This document shows positions 43,713 through 53,178 of a stretch of 64,000 nucleotides of DNA, in pieces. Origin of the DNA: Geomesophilobacter sediminis (GTDB lineage: Bacteria; Desulfobacterota; Desulfuromonadia; Geobacterales; Geobacteraceae); the NCBI RefSeq assembly GCF_016458275.1, contig NZ_JAEMHM010000001.1, positions 62,001-126,000 on the forward strand. The letters run 5' to 3'. Made by a program: the position numbers and the translations under genes. The number at the start of each line of letters is the position of its first letter. Positions within the stretch are counted from its first letter, which is position 1. The notes under the pieces are model-generated. The model did no database searches. It was given only the letters and a program-made list of their open reading frames with translations, and was not told the DNA's origin.

Positions 43713-45026
43713 ATGCTTAGTGCGAAACAGCTTCTGAAGAGCCCGCTTCTCAAGTCGACCATGATTTACACCATGGGCGACAGCATCGGCAAGGCCATTC
43801 CCTTTATCTTGCTGCCGATCGTGGCTAAATATCTGTCGCCGGCAGATTTCGGAGTCTTCACCAACTTCGGGGTTGCGGTACAGATCTTCACGGCGATATG
43901 TGCGTTGAACACCTACTCGATGTTGTCGGTATCCTACTATTCGATCGACCCCGGTGGGCTACGCGATTATCTGTCGAACCTGATTTACCTGATCGTGGCC
44001 TTGGGGGCCTTCACCTGTTTGATGATCTTGCTTTTCGACGGCTTCGTCGAGCGCTATCTCGGCATTTCCGCAATGTGGCAGTACTTGGCGGTGCTCTCTT
44101 CGGTGGCTGCCAGCATCTTCATGCTGTACACCTCGCTGCTGAGGATGCAAAACCGCATCTACCTGTTTAACGCGGTTCAGATCCTGCAATCTCTGGTGAC
44201 CGCCGTTTTGGCGATCGCCTTCGTGGTGGTTTTGCGCTGGAGCTGGCAGGGACGGGCCATCAGCATGGTGGCTGCGGCCGTTGTCTCCATGATGCTCAGC
44301 CTGTGGTTGATGGGGAGAAGCAGGTACCTTTTCGGTAAGGTCGATGCGGGAGAAATCAAGAGGGCTTTCCACTTTGGCTTGCCGTTGCTCCCGCACACGC
44401 TCTCCTTTTGGTTCAAATCGGGGATGGACAAGATCATCATCAGCAATTGTGTGAACATCGCAGCGAACGGTGTCTATTCGGTTGCCTTCAACCTTGGCGG
44501 GATCATCGGGGTTTTTACAGGCTCCTTCTTCAATGCCTACGCACCTCTCATGTACAAGGATCTAAGCCTTGTCGACACCCTGCCCGAGGACGAGGCGATG
44601 GTGATAAAGAAAAAGCTGGTGAAAATAACCTACCTGTTTGCAGCCCTGTTGCTCGGCATGTGTGTTGGCAGCTACTTCATCATGGTTTTCATCATCCCGC
44701 TTTTTTTCTCCGGGGATTACCTGGGAGCGATTCAGTACATGCCGCTGTTGATGACCACGCTGTATTTCCAGGGAATGTATTCCATGGTCTCGGGTTACAT
44801 CTTTTACCGCAAGAAAACCAAGATCCTGGGCACCATAACCTTTCTTTCTTCGATGCTGCAAATCTGCTTGACCTACCTGTTCGTGAGGAGTTTCGGTTCG
44901 CTCGGGGCGGTGTATTCCAGCAGCCTGGTGTCTCTCATCACCTTTCTTGCCGTGTTGTTTTATGCTGACAGCCTCTACCGTCTCCCCTGGAACTTCAGGG
45001 CTAGATCCGTAGTTGCTATAGTCTGA
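43713..45026 (+). CDS. Wzx-type oligosaccharide flippase
   Basis: The 437-residue protein has about 12 predicted transmembrane helices and belongs to the polysaccharide transporter (Wzx/MOP) family. It starts TMIYTMGDSIGKAIPFILLP and YLSPADFGVF, as in Wzx proteins, and shows LPHTLSFWFKSGMDKIII with the conserved charged segment. It should flip the lipid-linked repeat unit to the periplasmic face of the inner membrane. AGGAA lies before the ATG. Confidence 0.9.
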   Translation: MLSAKQLLKSPLLKSTMIYTMGDSIGKAIPFILLPIVAKYLSPADFGVFTNFGVAVQIFTAICALNTYSMLSVSYYSIDPGGLRDYLSNLIYLIVALGAFTCLMILLFDGFVERYLGISAMWQYLAVLSSVAASIFMLYTSLLRMQNRIYLFNAVQILQSLVTAVLAIAFVVVLRWSWQGRAISMVAAAVVSMMLSLWLMGRSRYLFGKVDAGEIKRAFHFGLPLLPHTLSFWFKSGMDKIIISNCVNIAANGVYSVAFNLGGIIGVFTGSFFNAYAPLMYKDLSLVDTLPEDEAMVIKKKLVKITYLFAALLLGMCVGSYFIMVFIIPLFFSGDYLGAIQYMPLLMTTLYFQGMYSMVSGYIFYRKKTKILGTITFLSSMLQICLTYLFVRSFGSLGAVYSSSLVSLITFLAVLFYADSLYRLPWNFRARSVVAIV

Positions 45027-45065
45027 AGGTCCTACATGAATTTTTATCGAAGGCTTTGCTTATAA

Positions 45066-46388
45066 ATGCACTTACTCTTGTATCTCGTTCTCATCCTGTG
45101 CCTGTTGAAGGTCATCTACCCGGCTTCTCCGAGTCTGGTGCTGCTGTCCTTGTACATCCTTTCCTTGGGAGGCGGGTACCTGATCGGTTACGACCACCCT
45201 CTGGACACCTACCCTGCGATGTTCAATTTTCTCTTCGTCGCGCTGACCCTGACGGCATTCATCGCGCCTTGGAGCCGGTTCACGTACCGACTTGAGATAG
45301 ACGAGCCTGATCCCCAAAAGCTAAAGTACTTCACCAACGTGCTTCTGGGGCTTAACGCGGTAATATTCTACAATTTTTCGAAGGTCATCTATTATGCCTT
45401 CACCAACGTAACCGATTATTCCGCCTATAAAAATCTCGGCGAGAGCAGCGCCTTGGTCGCGACCATGCCCATTAACGGCCAGTTGCTGATCAAGGCCATT
45501 TACCTGCACCCAACGGCGTATTTCTTGATACCCCTCCATTTCTACTACCTCAAGAAAAACAACTACCTTTACGCCGTCTTGACGATCACCCTGTCGCTGA
45601 ACATAGTGCTCAACGGCCTGATGGTCTTCAGTCGGTCCGGGTTTATGACCTTTCTGGTAAGTTATGCGTTTTTCCTGCCGTTCTTCTACAGAAAACTCAG
45701 TCGGCGGGCCCGCACCACCATCAATGTCATGGCGCTTTTGGTTCTGGTCGTGTTGGGGACCTTTTTCTACGTGATTTCGGTGAACCGTTTTACCGAGGTC
45801 CTTGCCTATCAACGGGCGGTGGCTTCCCAGTCATTAATAACGAACCCGGTGGTATTCAGCCTCTTCGATTACTTTTCGCAATGGTACCGAAACGGTTTTG
45901 AGGTGATGAAGCTTTATTCGTTCGAGCCGCTAAACGGCAGGCTTTCCTTTCCCATCGTCCTTTTGTTTGCAGGGAAGCTTCACCTCATCGACTATAATCC
46001 CGACAGCATTGTTCCGCTGTTGTTTTCCTTGTGGGGGAATTACTCCAGCCTTTTTAATGGACTGATAACCAACCTTCTATTTGACTTTGGGTATTCAGGA
46101 ACGCTTTTATTCATCGCTGTCTATTGGTTGATTTTGAAGAAGATTAGTCCGATAAATGGAAAATTGCCGTTTAACCATTTTCTGGTTCTAGGGGTCGCCT
46201 TCGTTCTGCCGGCCATGGGGATTTTTGGATCGGAAATGAACAGCGGCTATTACAATCTGGCAATTATCTATTCTGTCCCGACGTATCTCTACATGAAGGC
46301 CCGGCGGAGGGGACGCCGCACCCAGCAGGATTCACGGGCCGATGTGACACACAATTTGCTCACAGGGGGCACCGATGGTGCGAGATGA
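45066..46388 (+). CDS. Putative O-antigen polymerase (Wzy-like)
   Basis: The 440-residue protein has about ten to twelve hydrophobic helices and a large periplasmic loop in the second half, the layout of Wzy polymerases, whose sequence is poorly conserved. The segment MVFSRSGFMTFLVSYAFF and the loop EVLAYQRAVASQ support the call. It follows the flippase and overlaps the next gene by 14 bases. Assignment depends on topology and context. Confidence 0.75.
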   Translation: MHLLLYLVLILCLLKVIYPASPSLVLLSLYILSLGGGYLIGYDHPLDTYPAMFNFLFVALTLTAFIAPWSRFTYRLEIDEPDPQKLKYFTNVLLGLNAVIFYNFSKVIYYAFTNVTDYSAYKNLGESSALVATMPINGQLLIKAIYLHPTAYFLIPLHFYYLKKNNYLYAVLTITLSLNIVLNGLMVFSRSGFMTFLVSYAFFLPFFYRKLSRRARTTINVMALLVLVVLGTFFYVISVNRFTEVLAYQRAVASQSLITNPVVFSLFDYFSQWYRNGFEVMKLYSFEPLNGRLSFPIVLLFAGKLHLIDYNPDSIVPLLFSLWGNYSSLFNGLITNLLFDFGYSGTLLFIAVYWLILKKISPINGKLPFNHFLVLGVAFVLPAMGIFGSEMNSGYYNLAIIYSVPTYLYMKARRRGRRTQQDSRADVTHNLLTGGTDGAR

Positions 46389-47034
46389 GGTAACGACCTA
46401 TTACGATGAGAACTATTTCGCCTTTCAACGTGACATGGGCGAATTCAGCGGATGGGCGGAGACGCCGAAATTCGCCCAGTACATCCCGGCAGGCGCAACG
46501 GTGATCGACTTTGGCTGTGGCGGAGGGTTCATTCTAAAAAACCTGAACTGTGCCCGAAAAATCGGCGTAGAAATCAACGACACCGCCCGCATGGTGGCAA
46601 AGCGAGAGAATGGGCTGGAAGTGGTGAAGTTTGCCCATGAGCTGAAAGATTCGGTAGCCGATGTGATCATTTCCAACCACGCCTTGGAGCATTGCTTTTC
46701 TCCGCACGCGGAGCTCAGCACTCTTCTCGACAAACTCAAACCGGGCGGCCGTATCGTCTTCTACGTCCCATGCGAAAGCATCGATTATCGCTGGAAGCCC
46801 GACAATGTACACATGCACCTTTACACCTGGAACCCGATGACCTTGGGGAACCTCTTCATTAGTGCCGGATACGAGGTGGAAGGAGTCGATTCCTACTTTT
46901 TCAAGTGGCCACCCCGGTACCGAACCGTGGCGAAGTTTGGCCGGCGTGCTTTTGATGCCGTCTGTCATTTTTATGGTCTGCTCACGAGAAACAATTCCCA
47001 AGTTAGGGTGGTCGCCCGGAAAAAGGCGATCTAG
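46375..47034 (+). CDS. SAM-dependent methyltransferase
   Basis: The 219-residue protein has an N-terminal YYDENYFAFQRDMGEFSG segment, motif I TVIDFGCGGGFILKNL, motif II GVEINDTAR, VIISNHALEHC and LKPGGRIVFYVP. It is a class I methyltransferase of the type found in glycan loci (Methyltransf_11/23 group). The target sugar is unknown. Its start overlaps the polymerase gene, and the FkbM gene starts seven bases after its stop. Confidence 0.88.
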   Translation: MVRDEVTTYYDENYFAFQRDMGEFSGWAETPKFAQYIPAGATVIDFGCGGGFILKNLNCARKIGVEINDTARMVAKRENGLEVVKFAHELKDSVADVIISNHALEHCFSPHAELSTLLDKLKPGGRIVFYVPCESIDYRWKPDNVHMHLYTWNPMTLGNLFISAGYEVEGVDSYFFKWPPRYRTVAKFGRRAFDAVCHFYGLLTRNNSQVRVVARKKAI

Positions 47035-47040
47035 GCTGCC

Positions 47041-47838
47041 ATGGAAAAAATCAGAAGATTAGCCCAACTATACGTTAAAACCAGCAGCCCCCTGTATCTG
47101 GCCTGTGCCTCCTTCCTGGACTTCCTGGCCGTTGCCCTGCGCTACGGCGTGAACAGGTACCTTGTTCTGCTGAGGTTGCAACAAGGTTCGCCCGAGGCGG
47201 AGAGTGCCGTGCCGATGAGCTTCGACAATCTCCGGCACCAAATATACCTGCGCCCCGGCACCGACGACGTTAAAACGGTCATCAACAACATTGTCCGTGA
47301 GGAGTGGGGGAAATTTTCCCCGGGGGCGGAACCGAAATGGATGATCGATGCCGGTGCGTATATCGGCGACACCTCGGCGTACTTCCTTTCCAGGTTCGCG
47401 GACCTAACGGTTGTGGCCTTGGAACCGGATTCGACAACCTTTAAAATGACCTCGAAGAACCTGGCTCCCTACGGAAACCGAGTAATGCTGCGAAATTGTG
47501 GCCTCTTTTCCTACGATGGGACGGTCCGTTTCAAGAGCGGGGAAACCGCCGCAGCTATTGACGATGACGGGCAAGAGTCGATTCCCGTTACCACCATCCC
47601 GACGCTGGTTGCTTGCTACGGAATCGACCGGATTGACATCCTCAAGATCGATATCGAAGGTGCAGAAGAATCGGTTTTCGCCGAGCACCCCGAAGGGTGG
47701 CTGGCGCTGGTCGACTGGTTGATCATCGAGTTCCATAGCATTTCGGGACAGCAATTCATCTCCCGGGTGCTCCAAGAGCACGGTTTCGTTCTCAGGCAGT
47801 ATCGGTCGGTCTGGTACTGTCACCGTGCCGGGGTCTGA
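47041..47838 (+). CDS. FkbM family methyltransferase
   Basis: The 265-residue protein contains an FkbM methyltransferase domain (residues about 95-260): WMIDAGAYIGDTSAYFLSRF as SAM site, VVALEPDSTTFKMTSKNL, IDILKIDIEGAE and LVDWLIIEFH. The N-terminal 60 residues hold a hydrophobic segment (LYLACASFLDFLAVAL) that may attach it to the membrane. FkbM enzymes O-methylate sugars or polyketides; here a sugar is likely. Confidence 0.9.
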   Translation: MEKIRRLAQLYVKTSSPLYLACASFLDFLAVALRYGVNRYLVLLRLQQGSPEAESAVPMSFDNLRHQIYLRPGTDDVKTVINNIVREEWGKFSPGAEPKWMIDAGAYIGDTSAYFLSRFADLTVVALEPDSTTFKMTSKNLAPYGNRVMLRNCGLFSYDGTVRFKSGETAAAIDDDGQESIPVTTIPTLVACYGIDRIDILKIDIEGAEESVFAEHPEGWLALVDWLIIEFHSISGQQFISRVLQEHGFVLRQYRSVWYCHRAGV

Positions 47839-47976
47839 TCGATACCGTTGCCATTAAACCCGCCCTGACCGGTGGCGCTCCCCTCCGGGGGCCGGAGCGC
47901 TTGCGAGCCTATTGCTGGTTCCGGCCGTATCCGCAAGGTCGTGTTTTCCTAATGGAGGTACTCCTGAGGTTGGTGC

Positions 47977-49416
47977 ATGCTTTTTAATTCGATCAGCTAC
48001 CTGCTGTTTTTGCCGGTTGCCTATCTGCTCTTCACCGTGACAGGGGAGCGGGGGCGCTGGTGCGCCTTGCTGGCGGCAAGCCTTGCCTTCTATGCGGCGC
48101 TTAATGCGCTGCATCTGCTGGAGGTACTGGGGCTGGTTACCGTGGTGACCTACGGGGCCGGTATCTGTATCGGTCAGTCGGCTTCCCCGACGCTGAAGCG
48201 GGCCTTGCTGTGGAGTGGTATTGCCGCGAATGCCTTGATCCTCGTGGTCATGAAATACCTTCCGTTTCTTATGGAAAATCTAAGGTCGCTGGCGTCGCTG
48301 CTCGCAGTTCCGATGAGCATTCCGCCGATGACCGCGCTGGTTTCCATTGGGGTTTCTTACTACATCTTTCAGGCCATGTCCTACCTGTTTGACGTCTATC
48401 TGGAACTTGAACCCCCAGAGCGCCACCTCGGCTATTTCGCCCTCTATCTGGCCTTCTTTCCCAAGCTGTTGCAGGGCCCCATCGAAAGGGGCGGGGATCT
48501 GTTGCCACAGCTTAAGGAACGTTACGAGTTCAACTACGCAAACGTGCGCCTGGGAATACTCCTTTTCGCATGGGGGCTGTTCAAGAAAGTGGTTATCGCT
48601 GACCGCCTCGGTATGTACGTTGACACCGTGTACAACAACGTTCACGGCTTCGGGGGCCTTTCGCTGCTGCTTGCGACCTACGGCTATGCCTTCCAGATCT
48701 ATGCGGACTTCTCTTCCTATACCGATATGGCGCTTGGCTCCGCCCTGCTGTTCAACATCAGGCTGACCCAGAACTTTAACCGGCCCTATATGGCTACCTC
48801 GGTGGCCGATTTCTGGCGCCGGTGGCATATCTCGTTCTCCCGCTGGATTCTTGATTACATCTTCAAGCCGCTGCAGATGCAGTGGCGCGGCTGGAGCAAT
48901 TGGGGGACTGCCGCGGCATTGTTGGTCGCCTTCCTGATCTCCGGGCTTTGGCACGGTGCCAGCTGGGGTTTTTTGGTCTGGGGAGGATTGCACGGCCTGT
49001 ATATGGCCTGCTCGGTCTTTTACCGTCCCTACCAAAAAAAGCTGCACCGGGCGCTTGGGCTGGAGAAGAGTTGGGTGCTTAAAACCTGGCAGATTCTTGT
49101 GACCTTCAACCTGGTCTGTTTCGCCTGGATATTTTTCCGGGCCTCCAGCCTGGAGGACGCCATCTACGTGATCAGCCATGTTGCGAGCGATGTTCCCGGG
49201 GCGACTTCCAAGTTGCTCCTCTCCCAGGGGCGGTTGGAGTTGATGGCACTGGTGGTTCTCATTGCGCTCAGTTCAATTTTTGGTTTTCAGAGAAGTCTGG
49301 CTTTTCTCCAGAGCCGCAACAAGATCTTACGACACTCGGTGTACTATCTTTTTGTGGTTTCCATCGTGCTGTTCGGAATTTCTGAGAGCACTGGGTTCAT
49401 TTACACCGGATTTTGA
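47977..49416 (+). CDS. MBOAT family O-acyltransferase (AlgI-like)
   Basis: The 479-residue membrane protein has about 11 hydrophobic helices and the MBOAT motif with the catalytic His (ISGLWHGASWGFLVWG). YGYAFQIYADFSSYTDMALGSA and FWRRWHISFSRWI are the AlgI-like blocks. Such proteins move acyl (commonly acetyl) groups across the membrane. Its stop is followed immediately by the SGNH-like gene, the AlgI/AlgX or DltB/DltD type of pairing. Confidence 0.93.
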   Translation: MLFNSISYLLFLPVAYLLFTVTGERGRWCALLAASLAFYAALNALHLLEVLGLVTVVTYGAGICIGQSASPTLKRALLWSGIAANALILVVMKYLPFLMENLRSLASLLAVPMSIPPMTALVSIGVSYYIFQAMSYLFDVYLELEPPERHLGYFALYLAFFPKLLQGPIERGGDLLPQLKERYEFNYANVRLGILLFAWGLFKKVVIADRLGMYVDTVYNNVHGFGGLSLLLATYGYAFQIYADFSSYTDMALGSALLFNIRLTQNFNRPYMATSVADFWRRWHISFSRWILDYIFKPLQMQWRGWSNWGTAAALLVAFLISGLWHGASWGFLVWGGLHGLYMACSVFYRPYQKKLHRALGLEKSWVLKTWQILVTFNLVCFAWIFFRASSLEDAIYVISHVASDVPGATSKLLLSQGRLELMALVVLIALSSIFGFQRSLAFLQSRNKILRHSVYYLFVVSIVLFGISESTGFIYTGF

Positions 49417-50412
49417 ATGAAAAGTATCTTGAGTAAAATTGCTGTGCACCTGTTTCTTCTGCTTGTTACGCTGGTTGTAATTGAACGGTATGCGAGGTAT
49501 ATCGATACCTTTTCCCTCAACAATTACGAACAAGCCTACGGTAAATTGTTCAAAGGTCCCAAGGTAAAGAACATAATCATCGGCTCCTCCCATGCGGCCC
49601 AGGGCATTAATCCCAAATACCTTAGTCCCGAGTTCTATAACTTCGCTCTGGACGGTGCAGGATCCACATTTTTTTTGAAGTGGTATGAAAATTTTTTCCT
49701 CAAGTACCAGGGCCCTCCTTCCATCGTAGTCTATGAGGTCGATTGGTTCATGTTTTTGCCCAAGCATCTGACTCGACGGATCGAGGATGATTCCCGATAC
49801 TATCCCAATGCTGTATTGGCCGCGCTTCTGAGCCGCGGGGAAGCGGACCGGGTGAGCCTGCTCCGCAACAAGTACCTTATATTGAATAGTGGCATTTTAT
49901 TCAGAAAGGTCATCAGACTGCGCAACATGGAGGCGGATCAGAATACGAGATGCAACGGGTTCGTGGCGTTTGCCCATGACGGTTCGTTGAAACCTATCGA
50001 CCCTCAGGCGTTCACCGGTTTCGATGACAGCAAAGTTAGGGCCTTCAAGTCTTTGATCCGCAAGATGCAAAGCGGAAACACCCGCGTGATTCTGGTGCAG
50101 GCGCCCGAGTATGTCCCCTCCTGGGGACCGGTGGCCGCCCCCCGGCACAACAAACTGCTGGAAGAAATAGCTGCGCAATGCCGCGTTCCGTTCCTTAACT
50201 ACAATGGCGGCCTGATCTCTGGAATTAATTTCGATAGGTCCATGTTCGCCGATCCCGGCCACTTGAACCGCGACGGGAGTACGCGGTATTCTAAACAGCT
50301 CAACAAGGACATGGCGGCGGTTCTGGAGAGGTATCCAACCGCCTCGGGCCAGGACGGCTCCGCCAATAATGCCGATCGTGGCATCTCAACCGATCAAAAA
50401 AGGAAACGATAG
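49417..50412 (+). CDS. SGNH-like O-acyltransferase partner (DltD/AlgX-like)
   Basis: The 331-residue protein has an N-terminal transmembrane helix (about residues 6-22) and a periplasmic SGNH-like domain. The block I Ser is in IIIGSSHAAQGINPKY and the block V Asp/His pair is in MFADPGHLNRDGS. It follows the MBOAT gene with no gap (TGA then ATG). It probably completes acyl transfer onto the periplasmic glycan. The last 25 residues are hydrophilic and not conserved-looking. Confidence 0.75.
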   Translation: MKSILSKIAVHLFLLLVTLVVIERYARYIDTFSLNNYEQAYGKLFKGPKVKNIIIGSSHAAQGINPKYLSPEFYNFALDGAGSTFFLKWYENFFLKYQGPPSIVVYEVDWFMFLPKHLTRRIEDDSRYYPNAVLAALLSRGEADRVSLLRNKYLILNSGILFRKVIRLRNMEADQNTRCNGFVAFAHDGSLKPIDPQAFTGFDDSKVRAFKSLIRKMQSGNTRVILVQAPEYVPSWGPVAAPRHNKLLEEIAAQCRVPFLNYNGGLISGINFDRSMFADPGHLNRDGSTRYSKQLNKDMAAVLERYPTASGQDGSANNADRGISTDQKRKR

Positions 50413-50416
50413 CCTC

Positions 50417-51952
50417 ATGAAGGTACTGTTCTACAATTTTTACCCGCTGGATTCGAACGGAATGCCGGGGCTACTGGATGAGGCCTTGGAATATCTCCAG
50501 GATCCTGAGAATGCCGTCCTCTTTGTCACCTGCAGCGGCGAGACAAAGCCCTGCGATTCCAATCCGGAAGAATCCAGGATCCGCTGCTGGGAGTGCATGC
50601 TCTCTTCCCGGCTGCTTCTTTCTAAGCTGAAACACCCCAACTTCACCCACAAGACACTAGGTGAATTTCTAAGTGATGAAGCGCGGCGCCGGGTGAAGTC
50701 CACCGTGTTCCAGTACGACGCCATTGAGGACGTGAAGGAGATCGCCTACCGCGACAACAACATCGGCCTGGGGGTCGTATCTTCCTACGTCTCCATGACC
50801 AGGAACCTGAATCCTGCATTGACCACGTTGAATCGCCGCTATTTCGACCACGCTTTGCGTGCCTCAGCGTATTTGACCGAGGCGACCCTGGAGATGGTCC
50901 ACCGGTTTGCCCCCGATGTTGTCTGCCTGGTAAACGGCAGGTTCGGCGGAATGCGGCCGGTCATGGAGGTAAGCCTGAGCAAGAAAGTCAGCACCTCGAT
51001 TCTCGAGTTCACTTTTTCCTCGTCGCGCCGTCAGCAGAACAAGATGAAGTACCTCGATGCCATGCCGCACGACATCGACAACACCGCGCGTATCATCGAG
51101 GATGCCTGGGACAATTGGTGCAAAAGTGTCGATAAGGAGAAGGTAGCGGCGAGCTTTTATGAAAAGCGCCGGAAAGGGGAGACTGCTTCGGATCATGTGT
51201 ACATAAGCGGGCAGGACCGCGAGCTCCTTCCGGCGAATTGGGATAGTTCCAAAAGGAATTTCGTGATCTTCAACTCGTCGGAAGATGAATTCTTCTGTAT
51301 CGGGGACGCCTTTGATAAGTACAAGATCTTTCCGAGCCAGATAGATGGGATCCTTCACTTGGTGCAGCAAGCGTCTCAAGATCCCTCAATTCATTTCTAC
51401 CTGCGGATCCACCCCAATCTGAAGAGGATAAAGTTCAAGTACCATACGGGCCTAGCTGATCTTTTCAAGGACTATCCGAACATCACTGTTATCCCGGCGG
51501 CCTCGCCGGTTTCGACCTACAAACTGATTGACGCCTGCGAAAAGGTCTTCGTATTCGGTTCAACGGCCGGAGTGGAGGCCGCTTATTGGGGCAAACCGGT
51601 GGTTTTGCTGGGAGGCGCCTATTACCTCTATCTCGACGTTGCGTATTACCCCAAGCATCTCTCAGAGGTGGATGCCCTGATCCATCAACCGCTCGAACCT
51701 AAACCGCGGCTGGGGGCCTTGAAGTACGCCCTCTACATCTTTGGAGAGCTTGGTACCCCGTATCAGTACATGAACTACAATTGTAAAGAGATCAAGATTC
51801 GATCTAAAACGTTACTGCTGCCACTTTGTTACGAATACAAGGGATCGATGCTCCCCTACCTGTCGCTGGTCATCTTTTTCCGGTTGGTCAATTTGCTGCC
51901 GCACCTGTACTTCAAAAAGGTAACCATGCAGGCTCTTTGTGCTGAAAATTAA
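50417..51952 (+). CDS. Putative glycosyltransferase, capsule-synthesis type
   Basis: The 511-residue protein resembles surface carbohydrate / capsule synthesis proteins (KpsC/LipA/KpsS-like GT-B folds). The second half contains FYLRIHPNLKRIKFKYH, NITVIPAASPVSTYKLID and VFGSTAGVEAAYWGKPVVLLG, the nucleotide-sugar-binding part. The first half contains a Cys-rich N-terminal segment (CSGETKPCDSN, IRCWECML). No membrane segment is evident. ATG 50417 lies four bases after the preceding stop. Sugar specificity is unknown. Confidence 0.7.
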   Translation: MKVLFYNFYPLDSNGMPGLLDEALEYLQDPENAVLFVTCSGETKPCDSNPEESRIRCWECMLSSRLLLSKLKHPNFTHKTLGEFLSDEARRRVKSTVFQYDAIEDVKEIAYRDNNIGLGVVSSYVSMTRNLNPALTTLNRRYFDHALRASAYLTEATLEMVHRFAPDVVCLVNGRFGGMRPVMEVSLSKKVSTSILEFTFSSSRRQQNKMKYLDAMPHDIDNTARIIEDAWDNWCKSVDKEKVAASFYEKRRKGETASDHVYISGQDRELLPANWDSSKRNFVIFNSSEDEFFCIGDAFDKYKIFPSQIDGILHLVQQASQDPSIHFYLRIHPNLKRIKFKYHTGLADLFKDYPNITVIPAASPVSTYKLIDACEKVFVFGSTAGVEAAYWGKPVVLLGGAYYLYLDVAYYPKHLSEVDALIHQPLEPKPRLGALKYALYIFGELGTPYQYMNYNCKEIKIRSKTLLLPLCYEYKGSMLPYLSLVIFFRLVNLLPHLYFKKVTMQALCAEN

Positions 51953-51980
51953 GAAATCTCCCACTCATGATCGGTCCAGG

Positions 51981-53123
51981 ATGAACAACAAGTACATTTT
52001 TTTACAAAATATCTTTACACCTTACCGTATATCGTTATTCGACGACCTTCACAAAAAGGGATTCGATTTCGCCGTCTATTATATGCGTGCTTCGGAAGCG
52101 GACCGCAACTGGAAGATCGAGTTGGAAAAGATACGGCACCCGTACTATCTGGACCGCGGATTCTACCGGATGGTGGGGCGCTTTCATGTTCATTTCAATC
52201 CCCGCCTGATTCTCAAGCTTCTGAGGACCAAGGAGAGCGAGATCATTCTGGGCGGAAGCTGGAACGATCTCAATGTCTTGACCTTGGTCCTGCTGAAGCG
52301 CCTAGGGCTCCTAAAGAACCGGCTGCACTTTTGGTCTGAGGCCAACTATCTGACTATCGGAGCCCGAAACGACAACCGGTACAAGGCTGCGATGAGACGG
52401 GTAGTCTTCGACTCGGCCGAGGGCGCCCTGATTATCCCGGGAAAAATGTCGGAAATCACCTTCGCAAAATGGAAAACCGCCCCCAAAACCTTCATCCGGT
52501 TTCCCAATACCATCGAAGAGGAAAAGTTCACTATTTCGGAGATGGAGCTGCTGCGCCGGGAGGAGAACGACCTCCCCGTTCTCTTGATGCCGGTCCGATT
52601 GCAGGAGCAGGTAAAGGGGATCATGAACTTTCTCGCTTCAATTTGTGACGAGAACGTAAAGAAATGCCGTATCCTGATCGCCGGCGATGGCCCGGATAAG
52701 GGAGCTATCGCGCGGTATGTCCGGGACCATGGGATCGAGGACCACGTGACCCTGCTAGGTCACTGTGACACCGAAAAGATGGTTTCGCTTTACAGAAGCG
52801 CCAATGTTTTCGTGTTGCCGTCCTTTTCCGATCCGAGCCCGCTGACACTTGTCGAAGCGCTAATCATGAAACTGCCGGTGCTGGTGTCCCGAAGATGCGG
52901 CAACCATTTTGAGGCGGTCCTAGACGGGGCAAACGGGTACCTTTTTGACCCAGCAGAACAGGACTCGGTACGAAAGGCTTTCGATGCGCTGCTATCCCGG
53001 GCCGTCCAATGGAGGAACATGGGTGAGATCAGCTCCGGGCTGTATCGAGATAATTTTTCCCGGCAGGCAGTGATCGATGGGTTCGTCCAATGCCTGACAC
53101 GGTTTACGGAGGCGGCTTCGTGA
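51981..53123 (+). CDS. Glycosyltransferase family 4
   Basis: The 380-residue protein has a GT-B fold of GT4 type: N-terminal FLQNIFTPYRISLFDDL, and C-terminal LIAGDGPDKGAIARYV, VTLLGHCDTEKMVSLYRSA, and VLPSFSDPSPLTLVEALIM with the donor-binding E. ATG 51981 was preferred to GTG 51939, which would add 14 non-conserved residues and overlap the previous gene. Donor and acceptor are unknown. Confidence 0.88.
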   Translation: MNNKYIFLQNIFTPYRISLFDDLHKKGFDFAVYYMRASEADRNWKIELEKIRHPYYLDRGFYRMVGRFHVHFNPRLILKLLRTKESEIILGGSWNDLNVLTLVLLKRLGLLKNRLHFWSEANYLTIGARNDNRYKAAMRRVVFDSAEGALIIPGKMSEITFAKWKTAPKTFIRFPNTIEEEKFTISEMELLRREENDLPVLLMPVRLQEQVKGIMNFLASICDENVKKCRILIAGDGPDKGAIARYVRDHGIEDHVTLLGHCDTEKMVSLYRSANVFVLPSFSDPSPLTLVEALIMKLPVLVSRRCGNHFEAVLDGANGYLFDPAEQDSVRKAFDALLSRAVQWRNMGEISSGLYRDNFSRQAVIDGFVQCLTRFTEAAS

Positions 53124-53178
53124 GCCTACCTGGGGAATTTGGCGGTGATTCATTCATGGCCTTGGTGAGGAGGCTGCC